A DNA stretch of 64,000 nt, taken from NCBI RefSeq assembly GCF_949769285.1, contig NZ_OX458331.1, forward strand, positions 1,488,001 to 1,552,000, in the 5' to 3' direction. Position numbers and translations under genes: made by a program. The notes under the pieces were generated by a model. That model saw only the letters and a list, made by a program, of their open reading frames with translations, made no database searches and had not been told where the DNA came from. The DNA is from Anaerococcus sp. Marseille-Q7828. Its GTDB lineage: Bacteria > Bacillota > Clostridia > Tissierellales > Peptoniphilaceae. Of the stretch, positions 52,638-62,010 are shown piece by piece (positions within the stretch are counted from its first letter, which is position 1; each line of letters starts with the position of its first letter).

Positions 52638-55265
52638 ATGGCTGATAAATTTGTTTATAATTTTAACGAAGGCAACAAGGAGATGAGAGCCTTACTTGGT
52701 GGTAAGGGTGCTAACTTGGCTGAAATGACCAATTTAGGAATACCTGTTCCATACGGATTTACCATCACAACAGAAGCTTGTACAAGATTTTACCAAGAAG
52801 ACAAAGCTTTATGGGAAAGCTTAAACGAAGAAGTAACAAACCACATCAAAGACTTAGAAGCAGCTAACGAAAAAACATTTGGTTCAACTGAAGATCCATT
52901 ACTAGTTTCAGTAAGATCTGGTGCACCAATTTCCATGCCAGGTATGATGGATACTATCCTTAACTTAGGTTTAAATGACCAAGCTGTTATTGGTCTTGCT
53001 AAAAAAACTGACAACGAAAGATTTGCATACGACTCATACAGACGTTTTATCCAAATGTTTGCTGACGTTGCAATGGAACTTGACAAAAATAACTTCGAAA
53101 AACTTCTTACAGCTAAGAAAAAAGCAAAAGGCGTAGAACTTGATACAGAGCTTGATAGCAACGACCTTAAAGAATTAGTTGAAGAATACAAGGAAAAATA
53201 TAAAGAATTAAAAGGCGAAGCTTTCCCACAAGAACCAAGAGAACAACTAGACCTTGCAATATCAGCTGTATTTAGATCTTGGGGTAACGAACGTGCTATT
53301 CTTTATAGAAAATTAAATGACATTGATGATGCAATGGGTACAGCAGTTAACGTTCAAACCATGGTTTATGGTAACATGGGCGATACATCTGGTACAGGTG
53401 TAGCATTCTCAAGAAACCCAGCTACAGGTGAAAACCAACTATTTGGTGAATACCTAATCAATGCTCAAGGTGAAGACGTTGTTGCTGGTGTAAGAACACC
53501 ACAAGAAATCCACACCCTAGAAAAGGCAATGCCAGAAGTTTATGAACAATTTGCTGCAACAGCTAAAAAACTTGAAGACCACTACCAAGATATGCAAGAT
53601 ATGGAATTTACCATCCAAGAAGGTAAATTATTCCTACTTCAAACTAGAAACGGTAAGAGAACAGCTCAAGCTGCAGTTCAAGTAGCGGTTGATCTAGTAA
53701 ACGAAGGTCTATTAGACAAAAAAGAAGCAGTATTAAGAGTAAACCCAAAAGATCTTGACGGTCTACTCCACCCTACATTTACAAATAAAGCTAAAGATAC
53801 AAACGAAGCAGCAGCAACAGGACTTGCTGCATCTCCAGGAGCTGCAGTTGGTAAAATTTCCTTTACAGCAAAAGACGCTGCAAAAAGAGCTTCTGAAGGC
53901 GAAGCAGTAATACTTGTTCGTGAAGAAACATCACCAGAAGACCTTGAAGGTATGGTATCTGCACAAGGTATCCTAACAGCTCGTGGTGGTATGACAAGCC
54001 ACGCTGCAGTAGTAGCTCGTGGTATGGGTAAATGCTGTGTATCTGGAGCAAGCGATATCCACGTTGACGAAGACGAAGGAACCATGAGAATTGGCGAAAA
54101 TATCTATACTAAAGAAGATACAATCTCTATAGATGGGTCAACAGGTAAGGTTTATATTGGAAATCTTGAAACTCAATCCCCACAACTAGAAGGTAACTTC
54201 GAAACATTTATGGGATGGGTTGACGAATATAGAGATATGAAGATTAGAACAAATGCTGATACACCAAGAGATGTAAAACAAGCTCTAGAATTTGGTGCAG
54301 AAGGTATTGGTCTATGCCGTACAGAACACATGTTCTTCAAAGAAGACAGAATCTTCCAAGTAAGAAAAATGATTCTTGCAGCAGATCTTGAAACTAGAGA
54401 AGCAGCACTTGATAAAATCCTTCCAATGCAAGAAGATGACTTCTATCAAATCTACTCACTAATGGGTGAAAGACCAGTTACAGTAAGACTTCTAGATCCA
54501 CCACTACACGAATTCTTACCAAGAGGAGAAGCTGAAATCAAAGATCTAGCTCATGACTTGGGTATTGAACCAAACCGTGTACGTGAAAGAATAGCTGAAC
54601 TACAAGAAGTTAACCCAATGCTAGGCTTCAGAGGCCTAAGACTTGGCGTAAGATATCCAGAAATATCTAGAATGCAAGCTCGTGCTATAATCCAAGCTGC
54701 TATCCACTGCCATGAAGACGGAATCAAAGTTATACCAGAAATAATGATTCCACTTTCAAATGATGTTCATGAATTAAAATATGTTATAGACGAAGTAAAC
54801 GATGAAATCGAAAAAGTATTTGAAGAAAAAGGCACAAAAATCGACTACCTAGTAGGTACAATGATTGAAATCCCTAGAGCTGCAATAACAGCTGACGAAA
54901 TAGCTCAAATCACTGACTTCTTCAGCTTCGGTACAAACGACTTGACACAAATGACCTTTGGTCTATCAAGAGATGACGCTGGTAAATTCTTACCACTATA
55001 TCTAGAAAAAGAAATCTATGAAAAAGATCCATTCCAAGTACTAGATCAAAAAGGCGTTGGTTTCTTAGTAGAAACTGCAGTTGAAAAAGGACTAAGCACA
55101 AACAAAGACCTACACCTAGGTATTTGTGGTGAGCACGGTGGTGAACCAAACACTGTAAAATACCTATACAATGTTGGACTTGACTATGCTTCATGCTCTC
55201 CATTTAGAGTTCCAATAGCAAAACTTGCTGCTGCACAAGCTGCTATAGAAAAAGAAAACAAATAA
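52638..55265 (+). CDS. ppdK: Pyruvate, phosphate dikinase
   Basis: Interconverts pyruvate, ATP and phosphate with PEP, AMP and PPi; in anaerobes it works in glycolysis or gluconeogenesis. The 875-residue protein has the ATP-grasp domain with GGKGANLAEM at the N-terminus, the swivelling phosphohistidine domain with TSHAAVVARGMGK (His455 with the regulated Thr453 two residues before), and the PEP-binding barrel with GIGLCRTEHMFF and the active-site CGEHGGEP near the end. AAAGGAG precedes MADKFVYNF. It is coexpressed with its regulator and ends at a strong hairpin. Confidence 0.97.
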   Translation: MADKFVYNFNEGNKEMRALLGGKGANLAEMTNLGIPVPYGFTITTEACTRFYQEDKALWESLNEEVTNHIKDLEAANEKTFGSTEDPLLVSVRSGAPISMPGMMDTILNLGLNDQAVIGLAKKTDNERFAYDSYRRFIQMFADVAMELDKNNFEKLLTAKKKAKGVELDTELDSNDLKELVEEYKEKYKELKGEAFPQEPREQLDLAISAVFRSWGNERAILYRKLNDIDDAMGTAVNVQTMVYGNMGDTSGTGVAFSRNPATGENQLFGEYLINAQGEDVVAGVRTPQEIHTLEKAMPEVYEQFAATAKKLEDHYQDMQDMEFTIQEGKLFLLQTRNGKRTAQAAVQVAVDLVNEGLLDKKEAVLRVNPKDLDGLLHPTFTNKAKDTNEAAATGLAASPGAAVGKISFTAKDAAKRASEGEAVILVREETSPEDLEGMVSAQGILTARGGMTSHAAVVARGMGKCCVSGASDIHVDEDEGTMRIGENIYTKEDTISIDGSTGKVYIGNLETQSPQLEGNFETFMGWVDEYRDMKIRTNADTPRDVKQALEFGAEGIGLCRTEHMFFKEDRIFQVRKMILAADLETREAALDKILPMQEDDFYQIYSLMGERPVTVRLLDPPLHEFLPRGEAEIKDLAHDLGIEPNRVRERIAELQEVNPMLGFRGLRLGVRYPEISRMQARAIIQAAIHCHEDGIKVIPEIMIPLSNDVHELKYVIDEVNDEIEKVFEEKGTKIDYLVGTMIEIPRAAITADEIAQITDFFSFGTNDLTQMTFGLSRDDAGKFLPLYLEKEIYEKDPFQVLDQKGVGFLVETAVEKGLSTNKDLHLGICGEHGGEPNTVKYLYNVGLDYASCSPFRVPIAKLAAAQAAIEKENK

Positions 55266-55284
55266 AAAATAGCCAGTAAATTTT

Positions 55285-55322
55285 ATGAAGTGAACCAATA
55301 ATTTAGGTTCACTTCATTTTTT
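55285..55322 (+). terminator. Terminator after ppdK
   Basis: Perfect 12-bp stem ATGAAGTGAACC/GGTTCACTTCAT with a nine-base loop followed by TTTTTT on the plus strand. Confidence 0.9.
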
Positions 55323-55329
55323 ATGACTA

Positions 55330-55671
55330 TTATTTTAAGTGTTTTCTATAAAGTTTTACTAATAGAGTACTTCCATCTAAGTTTATATAAGCTTCATCCA
55401 TCAAGTATCCGATAGTATTAAACTCCTCCATATCTGCAGTATTCATCAATCCCTCGTAATAGTGGTCGTACTCACTTACCCTAGGATTCATAAATACGCT
55501 TTCTAAATCCTTGGTATCGACACCCCTAGGATTTACTTGACCTTCTACTACAATCTTTGTCCTTTCTTCATCTATTGAAATATCAACATTTATATGAGAG
55601 TATTCATGGTAAGTATAGTATTCCATTATAAGATCTACTATTCTACGTGCGTTTTCTCTTTCTTTATTCAT
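55330..55671 (-). CDS. Hypothetical protein after DUF1576 gene
   Basis: Not recognised. The 113-residue soluble protein (from MNKERENARRI) starts with a charged helix, then mixed beta-type sequence INVDISIDEERTKIVVEGQ, the segment YDHYYEGLMNTADMEEF and a basic end. I start at the ATG with GAGAGG eight bases ahead rather than the TTG five codons upstream. It overlaps the last bases of the DUF1576 permease and is the end of that unit; the role may be cytoplasmic partner of the permease. The ending lies close to the ppdK terminator. Confidence 0.7.
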   Translation of the reverse strand: MNKERENARRIVDLIMEYYTYHEYSHINVDISIDEERTKIVVEGQVNPRGVDTKDLESVFMNPRVSEYDHYYEGLMNTADMEEFNTIGYLMDEAYINLDGSTLLVKLYRKHLK

Positions 55672-56908
55672 CCTTATACCTCTCAATTAAATTTCTAAAT
55701 AATGGTACCAAAACTGCAGCAACAAATCCTCCTGCAAGTCCATTATTATATAAGTTTATACCACCGTGAATGAAACCGACATTTGTAGCAACAGCCTTAT
55801 GTGAGAATCCTGCAAAAAGACCGGCTATTATACCAAACTCCCCAGCAATAGGTGCTATAGTAGTTGAAAACAGAGCTGTTAATATGGCTGGTGTTCCAGA
55901 AGGATCATACTTATTAAAAATACTCGCTATGAGAACACCTAGCATTATAGGAAGTATATTTTTGGGATGTTTTCCAAAAACACTAAAGCCCATTACAGTG
56001 AGAATACCTCCTAATATTGGTCCATTAGTAACTCCCCCACAAAATTTGACAAATAATATGCAGATAATACCAGTTATTCCAACATTAAAAATAACCAAAT
56101 ATTTATTAAACAAAATAGTAAAATCGCTTACTAGTCTACCACTTTGTTTGAGCAATTTCCCGTAGCCCCTAAGACCCTTATTATTAATCAAACCATAACA
56201 TACAAATATTAGACATATGATTAGCATAAATACCATAGGATATAAGTCACTACCTGTATATATTATATTAACTTCTGGGATGAGCCTATCAAACATCCTC
56301 AAGTTACCAGCAATGATTATTCCTATAACGCCAAGGCTAAAGCCAACATTGTATAGGGAATATCCGTCATGGAAACTGATCATGCTTGCCGAAACAGGAA
56401 TTATTATAAAACCTACCAATATACCGACAAGAGTGCCCAGGATAAGGCCTGTGATTATGTTAAAATTTAAGCCAAAGTAAAACAAAGATACAACTGGGCT
56501 AATACCAGTTACAAAGCACATAACATGCATATAATTTGATACTTCTAACTTTTTAAACTTACAATACAAGTAGACTCCAAGCATAAGTGGGATTGTATTT
56601 AAAATATTCTTGCCAAAAAAGGAGAAGCCCAAGACTGTAAATAGGCCAGATATGAGTGCACCTGTAAGCCTTGCCCCACTTTTATCAGCAACAAAAACTG
56701 AAAATAGTAACATCAAACCAGCATTTACAAAAGCTGCACCCATTCCTCCTATCTCCATATAATCAGAAACCAAAACAGATGGAGAAGTCAAAATATTTAA
56801 TAACCCTTGGTATATATTTGTTATAGAATCTAATGACAGACCAAAAATAACAAATATTAAACTTGCTATATAAAAATCTCTATATCTAAAATCACTCAGT
56901 CGACTCAT
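55664..56908 (-). CDS. DUF1576-family membrane protein
   Basis: Polytopic membrane protein of 414 aa (about ten hydrophobic segments), matching the DUF1576 family. The two halves show similar motifs: GFSFFGKNILNTIPLMLGVYLY near residue 100 and GFSVFGKHPKNILPIMLGVLIAS near residue 305, which indicates an internal duplication as in inverted-repeat transporters. The substrate is unknown. It overlaps the upstream alpha/beta hydrolase by 17 bases and the downstream hypothetical gene by eight, so the three form one operon. Confidence 0.85.
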   Translation of the reverse strand: MSRLSDFRYRDFYIASLIFVIFGLSLDSITNIYQGLLNILTSPSVLVSDYMEIGGMGAAFVNAGLMLLFSVFVADKSGARLTGALISGLFTVLGFSFFGKNILNTIPLMLGVYLYCKFKKLEVSNYMHVMCFVTGISPVVSLFYFGLNFNIITGLILGTLVGILVGFIIIPVSASMISFHDGYSLYNVGFSLGVIGIIIAGNLRMFDRLIPEVNIIYTGSDLYPMVFMLIICLIFVCYGLINNKGLRGYGKLLKQSGRLVSDFTILFNKYLVIFNVGITGIICILFVKFCGGVTNGPILGGILTVMGFSVFGKHPKNILPIMLGVLIASIFNKYDPSGTPAILTALFSTTIAPIAGEFGIIAGLFAGFSHKAVATNVGFIHGGINLYNNGLAGGFVAAVLVPLFRNLIERYKDE

Positions 56909-57872
56909 CTATATCCTCACTATCTGCTTGATATTTTTCTAAAAAATCTTCTACTATTTTCATATATTCATCATTGGCATTTTTTGGAAAAGACGCATGG
57001 TTAAAGCCATCTATCAGGTGAAGTTCCTTTTTATCATGGCTTATGGCCTTGTATAAATCCTCAGCCATATATGGTGGTGTCAAGGTATCGACATTTGAAT
57101 TTGTAATAAGAACTGGCTTTCTTACATTTTTAATCCATTTTAAGCCATCAAAATCACTAAACTTTATCCCAACAGCAAATCTAGAATACCAATCCCCTGC
57201 CGCCATCAAATATGACATAGGTATATCTTGACCCTTTGTAGCGTCTTCCATCACTTCTTCAAGTAGGATTCTTCCATCAGATATACTAGAATCCAAAATC
57301 AAATAATCTATATAATAGTCTTCACGACCTGCAGCAATGATGCTTGTAAGTCCCCCATATGATTCTCCCCACAAGATTGACTTGGCATCTTGGTATTTTT
57401 CCTTGTATTTAGGAACTATATAGGACAAAACAGCAAGTGTATCATAAGATTCTAAAACTCCAAATGTGTTATAATCTACCATATTTTCACCAGAATTCCT
57501 TTGATCATAGGCAAGAACATCATAACCAATGTCCAAGAATCCTTCAACTAAATCTGCCATAGATTCTTTTGTCCCACCCATGCCGTGAACTAGAACTGCA
57601 ATATTGTGGTTGCCTTCTTTTTGAACTAAAAAAGCTGGTACTTTTATATCAGAATTATCCTTTGGAATGTCTATCTTATAAAGCTTGTACTTATCGACAA
57701 GTTCATCATAGGATTTTTTGCTATAGGAAATATTTTCTACTGTCTCCTCACGTGACGCTGCATTGCTATAGCCTTGGAAAACTTGCCTACCAACAAAGGC
57801 TGTAAATCCTGTCACAGCAATAATAAAAATAGCAAGAATAGCAAGCAATACTTTCTTTAGGGTCTTTTTCAT
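56892..57872 (-). CDS. Membrane-anchored or secreted alpha/beta hydrolase
   Basis: Serine hydrolase (326 aa) with an N-terminal hydrophobic anchor (about residues 8-30) followed by the extracellular hydrolase domain. Motifs: VLVHGMGGTKESM, AYDQRNSGEN, nucleophile GESYGG (Ser near residue 171), acid in SNVDTLTPP and base in GFNHASFP. Family is similar to BAAT/dienelactone-type or cell-surface peptidases with unknown substrate. The first gene of the three-gene operon, with a 122-base divergent gap to the MarR gene. Confidence 0.85.
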   Translation of the reverse strand: MKKTLKKVLLAILAIFIIAVTGFTAFVGRQVFQGYSNAASREETVENISYSKKSYDELVDKYKLYKIDIPKDNSDIKVPAFLVQKEGNHNIAVLVHGMGGTKESMADLVEGFLDIGYDVLAYDQRNSGENMVDYNTFGVLESYDTLAVLSYIVPKYKEKYQDAKSILWGESYGGLTSIIAAGREDYYIDYLILDSSISDGRILLEEVMEDATKGQDIPMSYLMAAGDWYSRFAVGIKFSDFDGLKWIKNVRKPVLITNSNVDTLTPPYMAEDLYKAISHDKKELHLIDGFNHASFPKNANDEYMKIVEDFLEKYQADSEDIDESTE

Positions 57873-57933
57873 AATTCACCTCACATATTTTATATACTAT
57901 ACTTTTCCTTTATTATATAAAAATATTTTCCTA

Positions 57934-57960
57934 TTGACAACGGATATTATTTTTTATACT
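57934..57960 (+). promoter_or_regulatory. Promoter of the MarR operon
   Basis: TTGACA (57934-57939) and TATACT (57955-57960), 15-bp spacing. The palindrome described next starts four bases after the -10. Confidence 0.55.
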
Positions 57961-57964
57961 ATTA

Positions 57965-57980
57965 TAGTAACTAGTTACTA
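57965..57980. promoter_or_regulatory. Probable MarR operator palindrome
   Basis: TAGTAACTAGTTACTA is a perfect 16-bp palindrome between the -10 region and the AGGAGG of the marR gene. Such dyads are typical of MarR-family operators and would let the regulator repress its own operon. Confidence 0.7.
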
Positions 57981-57994
57981 CTATAGGAGGCATT

Positions 57995-58456
57995 ATGCAA
58001 GAAAATATCGATAATAAACAATATATTTTCGCAAGTATATTTATTTTGGCAAACAGGCTACAAACTGCATGTGAGAAGATCCAAAAAGATATAACTATGA
58101 AGCAATGGCTGATGCTTGCCTTGATAAGTAAGACAGATAGCAAGCAAAACTTAAGCGATATTGGAAAAATCATGGGATGTTCCAGACAAAATGTAAAAAA
58201 ATTAGCAAGACCTCTTCAAGAAAAGGGATACATAGAATTTTTAAAAGGAGATAATAATTCCTTGAATATCATAACAACAGATAAGTTTGATCAATATTCA
58301 AAATCTATGGCAAGTAGACATAGTAAAAGCCTAGAATTATTGTTTGATGAATTTTCCAATGAAGAACTAATTAATATGGCTAAATATTTTGATAAATTTT
58401 TCCTAACTATAGAAAATGTAGAAGCATACGGAGAAGAGATTAATGAAGGGAAGTAA
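57995..58456 (+). CDS. MarR-family transcriptional regulator
   Basis: Winged-helix repressor of 153 aa. The helix-turn-helix region is LSDIGKIMGCSRQNVKKLARPLQEKGYIEF (about residues 53-83) and the wing is GDNNSLNIITT. Flanking helices are as in MarR dimers. A TAGGAGG site precedes the ATG. It overlaps the downstream DUF6544-like gene by 14 bases and has a probable operator in its leader. Ligand unknown. Confidence 0.92.
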   Translation: MQENIDNKQYIFASIFILANRLQTACEKIQKDITMKQWLMLALISKTDSKQNLSDIGKIMGCSRQNVKKLARPLQEKGYIEFLKGDNNSLNIITTDKFDQYSKSMASRHSKSLELLFDEFSNEELINMAKYFDKFFLTIENVEAYGEEINEGK

Positions 58457-59300
58457 AAATACATTTATGATTATCTTTGGCATATTACTAACTATTGTAG
58501 GTATACTAATCATTTATTTTAATATATCATATTCCCCTATTAGAAATAATTTTGAGAATGATTATAAGCTACTAATTGAAAGATCAGCCGGTAAAAAAGA
58601 ATATTTCAATAGCGAAGACTTTGAAAATTTTCCTCTACCTATTCAAAAATATATAGCTAATAATGGGTTTCTTGGAAAAGAGAAAATGGACTATGCTTAT
58701 ATTGAATATTCAAATATTGATTTTGCCCAAAGTCCTGAAAAGAGGATTAAAATCAACTATATCCAATATAATTTTGCTAATAAAGCAAACCGCATAGCCA
58801 TGATCAAAAGTTCAATATTTGGCATTCCTTTTGAGGGTTACGATTATTATATAAATGGTCAAGGTGGTATGAAAGGTATGATTGCTAAGATGGTCACTTT
58901 GTTCCATGAAAAAGGCAAAGAAATGGACAAAGGAGCACTTTGTACTTACCTATCTGAATGCTTATTTATTCCATCAAGCATCATTTATAATGACAAGATT
59001 AGTTTTGAAGAAATGGATCCTTACAATATCAGAGCAAGTATTGATGATAATGGTACAAGTGTCAGTGGTATTTTTTCTTTTAATGAAGATTATGAAATCA
59101 CTAGATTTTATACTGAAGATAGGCCAGCAGTAAAAGATGATGGTAGCATAGATTATATCCCTTGGAGTGCAAATATTTTATCTTATAAGAAATACAAAGA
59201 TGGTATCAATATGGCAAGTCACGTTCAAATAATTTGGCATTATCCAAAAGAAGATTTCCTATATTTTGATGGGCATTTAGACAAATTAATCTACAAATAA
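58443..59300 (+). CDS. DUF6544-like membrane-anchored protein
   Basis: A 285-residue protein with one N-terminal membrane segment (about residues 6-28). The outer part has FPLPIQKYIANNGFLGKEKM near residue 60, GGMKGMIAKM near residue 140, and WHYPKEDFLYFDGHLDK at the end. These match the DUF6544 family as I recall it; function is unknown. It is translationally coupled to the MarR regulator, so it is probably the gene the regulator controls. Followed by a hairpin shared with the DegV gene. Confidence 0.7.
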   Translation: MKGSKNTFMIIFGILLTIVGILIIYFNISYSPIRNNFENDYKLLIERSAGKKEYFNSEDFENFPLPIQKYIANNGFLGKEKMDYAYIEYSNIDFAQSPEKRIKINYIQYNFANKANRIAMIKSSIFGIPFEGYDYYINGQGGMKGMIAKMVTLFHEKGKEMDKGALCTYLSECLFIPSSIIYNDKISFEEMDPYNIRASIDDNGTSVSGIFSFNEDYEITRFYTEDRPAVKDDGSIDYIPWSANILSYKKYKDGINMASHVQIIWHYPKEDFLYFDGHLDKLIYK

Positions 59301-59302
59301 AA

Positions 59303-59330
59303 AATAAGTCACGTAAGACTTATTCTTTAT
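59303..59330. terminator. Hairpin after the DUF6544-like gene
   Basis: Stem AATAAGTC/GACTTATT with a six-base loop; a short T-rich stretch follows on the plus strand. It overlaps the last codons of the convergent DegV gene. Confidence 0.55.
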
Positions 59331-60219
59331 ATCCAACCATTCTCTCCTTGCCCCAATAAAATACTGCCAGGGTACCTGGGCCAATGTGGCTGCCTATGGT
59401 TGGTCCAATATTTGAAACTTTGATTTCTTGATCTAGTTTTTTAAATTTATCTTTAATTAATTCAATTAATTCATCTACTATCTCTATATTATCAGCATGA
59501 GATATATAAATTTGATCATTGTAATCTAGACCATCATTGGCATTTGCTGCCATCTTATCTACAATTGTTTTTAATAATTTCTTCCTTGTTCTAATCTTGC
59601 TTGTCACTATCATATGACCTGTGTCATCTACTTCGATTAGAGGACTTATATGAAGCAAGCCACCAAGAGTAGCAGCAGTTTTTGATATCCTGCCTCCTCT
59701 AGCAACATATTCTAAGTTTTCATTTGAAGTGTAATTTATTACATGCCTTTTATTATCTTCAGCCCATTTATATAGGCTTTCTATATCCATGCCTTCTTTT
59801 TTCAGCTGAGCAAGTTTTGAAGTAAGCATACCAAAACCAGCTGATGCCATAACAGAATCAACAGCATACATCTTTCTTTCTGGAAACTCTTCTTTTAACA
59901 ATTCAAATGCTTGAACTAAAGAATCAAATTGGCTAGACATTCCTGATGAAAGGCATAAGTGAATAATATCTTTGCCATTTTTAAGTATCGGTTTAAAATA
60001 TTCTACATAAGTATTGGTATTTATCCTAGATGTGCTAGGGCTTGCACCATTTCTCATATTATCATAAAAAACTTTCATATCTAAACTTTGGCCAAAATCA
60101 TCTAAGTATACTTGGCCATTTAATTCATAATTTGCATTAATAATACTAATATCAAGTTCATCAACAAAGCTAGGATCTAAATCTATGGTTGATTCAGAAC
60201 TTAAAACATAATCCGTCAT
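59320..60219 (-). CDS. DegV-family fatty-acid-binding protein
   Basis: DegV/FakB-like protein of 299 aa that binds a fatty acid; FakB proteins present it to the FakA kinase. Typical parts are SSESTIDLDP near the N-terminus, SPSTSRINTNTY, LCLSSGMSSQFDS, AVDSVMASAGFG and the YVARGGRISKTAATLGGLLHISPLI block near residue 180. The end GPTIGSHIGPGTLAVFYWG is typical. I start at MTDYVLSSES, with AAGGGGG seven bases ahead; the frame opens 20 codons earlier without support. No fakA lies nearby. Confidence 0.92.
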   Translation of the reverse strand: MTDYVLSSESTIDLDPSFVDELDISIINANYELNGQVYLDDFGQSLDMKVFYDNMRNGASPSTSRINTNTYVEYFKPILKNGKDIIHLCLSSGMSSQFDSLVQAFELLKEEFPERKMYAVDSVMASAGFGMLTSKLAQLKKEGMDIESLYKWAEDNKRHVINYTSNENLEYVARGGRISKTAATLGGLLHISPLIEVDDTGHMIVTSKIRTRKKLLKTIVDKMAANANDGLDYNDQIYISHADNIEIVDELIELIKDKFKKLDQEIKVSNIGPTIGSHIGPGTLAVFYWGKERMVGYKE

Positions 60220-60344
60220 TATTTCCCCCTTAATTATTTGAGTCAGTCTAATAGATAAGTATTCATATATAATATACAATATAACGATTAAAAATAAAGA
60301 TTTTAATTATAGTAAGAAATCGTACATTTAATATCAAAACATAA

Positions 60345-60818
60345 TTAGGCTTTTTTATTGTAGGTATTTTTTATATCTATTATCACAGCTATTATAATTG
60401 ATATTATAGATCCAATTATTGCTCCCATGGCAGGCGAAAATACAATCATGGATATAATTGTGATAAGTAATGTATATATAGGTTTTAAACCCACACTCTT
60501 TCCAAAGATTAATGGTTGAACTACTTGTTCAATTACAAAAGTTAAAATAAATATAATTATTAAAATAAAAGCTAGCTTATGATTAGTCTGAGCAAATGCT
60601 ATTATTGACCATGGTATGAGAATTATCCCTGATCCTAGGACTGGTAGCATATCAACTATTGCTATAACTAAGGCAATAAGGCCGAAATATGGAACCTTTC
60701 CAATGTATAGACCAAATAATAGCAGGGCAAAACATATAGCTGATGTTATAAGCTCTGATTTTATATATTCTTTTAGACCTATGCCAGTTTTTCTCAAAAA
60801 TTCTTTAAATAATTCCAT
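60345..60818 (-). CDS. AI-2E family transporter, half-length
   Basis: Corresponds to the C-terminal half of AI-2E/PerM family transporters. Matching parts are LKEYIKSELITSAICFALL, YFGLIALVIAIVDMLPVLG and EQVVQPLIFGKSVGLKPIYTLLITI. Four to five hydrophobic segments remain, whereas the full family has about eight and 350 residues. The start MELFKEFLRKTG has AGGAAGA nine bases ahead. The 115 bases upstream contain no remnant of the missing half, so it is either a genuine short form or an old truncation. Function uncertain. Confidence 0.7.
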   Translation of the reverse strand: MELFKEFLRKTGIGLKEYIKSELITSAICFALLLFGLYIGKVPYFGLIALVIAIVDMLPVLGSGIILIPWSIIAFAQTNHKLAFILIIIFILTFVIEQVVQPLIFGKSVGLKPIYTLLITIISMIVFSPAMGAIIGSIISIIIAVIIDIKNTYNKKA

Positions 60819-60895
60819 CAATTCTTCCTGTATTCCTCTGTAACTTTCTGTTTAAATCTTATTCATTTCTTAAACTTATAATACCCAATATCTAC

Positions 60896-60931
60896 ATAAA
60901 AAATACCAATTGATTATTCAACCAATTGGTA
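60896..60931 (-). terminator. Terminator of the TetR/DUF2871 operon
   Basis: Stem TACCAATTG/CAATTGGTA with a ten-base loop, followed on the minus strand by TTTTTT. Confidence 0.8.
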
Positions 60932-60936
60932 AAGAT

Positions 60937-62010
60937 TTAATTCATATTCGCAACTTTTTCAAACTTATAGATTTTGTAGAGCATCCAAACCATAGCAATT
61001 GTAAGACCTATATGTCCAATACCTGTGATTCCTTGTAAGGCAGAAAGATTAATAACACCTTTATCTACGCTTCCTATAACCTGGTATAGTCCAATAACAA
61101 ACATGCATACAAAGGAAAATATATGTGATCCAACATAGATATGAAATGGCTTTTTGATTTCTTGGATTTTCTGCTTATCATATTTTTTCATTAATAGGTA
61201 AAGGACCATAATAGCCAAAAATCCCATAGCTAAATTATGTGTATGAACTAGGTTTAATTGGTTGTGGCCATATACTCCGTAGAATCTAGAGAATTCTCTG
61301 GCAAAAGCACCTGTAAATATTCCCATAATAGCATAGGTAACTGAAATTCCTAATAGGGAATTGATAGTAAATTCTCCTATAAAATATTTAAATCCAGAGA
61401 TTACTATAAATAAGTAAGCAAGAGTCTTTGGCATCATTAGAGCACCAATTACTGGTATAGTATCCGCAAATAGAACAACAGGAATGTAAAATGCGAAGCT
61501 AAGTAAAATTAGCCACCACATATTTTTAAGTCCTGGCTTTTCTTTTTCTTTATAAGACCAAATTATGAGCAATAGTCCCATTATAGCAAATGGTATATTT
61601 CTATAAATGCCCCAAGTATAGGATTCATCTGGTCTGCCCCAATTATTTTGTGGCATAAGAACAAGAATTATCCTAATAGCAGCTAGTGCATATATAATAA
61701 TTTTCTTTCTATTGTCATTATCACCACTTTGTTTTCTATAAAAATAGTAATACAAAATATAAAATATGGTCATTGTAATACTTGTGACAAATTTACCCCA
61801 AGAAAGACTAGCCACATAAGCCTCAAATCCTCCTGAGCTTAGGTGGGATATAACTCGTGGTATTAAATGAAAACTATCACCAGCTCCCAAAATAATAGCC
61901 ATGATTCCAAACAATTTTGCTTCTTTTTTATCTTCCAAAACCAGCCTTATACCCAAGGCCATTACCAAGCCTAAATAAGCTATATCAAATAAACTTTCAA
62001 ATATTTGCAT
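60937..62010 (-). CDS. Membrane protein with C-terminal DUF2871 domain
   Basis: A 357-residue polytopic protein in two parts. Residues about 1-215 hold seven hydrophobic segments with GDSFHLIPRVISHL and WGRPDESYTWGIYRNIPFAIMG. Residues about 225-350 match DUF2871 (AIMGIFTGAFAREFSRF, NLVHTHNLAMGF, GISALQGITGIGHIGLT), a domain usually found as a stand-alone protein of about 135 residues. The fusion is unusual to me. The start overlaps the TetR gene by 14 bases, so it is the likely target of that repressor. A role in handling a membrane-active or volatile compound is only a guess. Confidence 0.75.
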   Translation of the reverse strand: MQIFESLFDIAYLGLVMALGIRLVLEDKKEAKLFGIMAIILGAGDSFHLIPRVISHLSSGGFEAYVASLSWGKFVTSITMTIFYILYYYFYRKQSGDNDNRKKIIIYALAAIRIILVLMPQNNWGRPDESYTWGIYRNIPFAIMGLLLIIWSYKEKEKPGLKNMWWLILLSFAFYIPVVLFADTIPVIGALMMPKTLAYLFIVISGFKYFIGEFTINSLLGISVTYAIMGIFTGAFAREFSRFYGVYGHNQLNLVHTHNLAMGFLAIMVLYLLMKKYDKQKIQEIKKPFHIYVGSHIFSFVCMFVIGLYQVIGSVDKGVINLSALQGITGIGHIGLTIAMVWMLYKIYKFEKVANMN

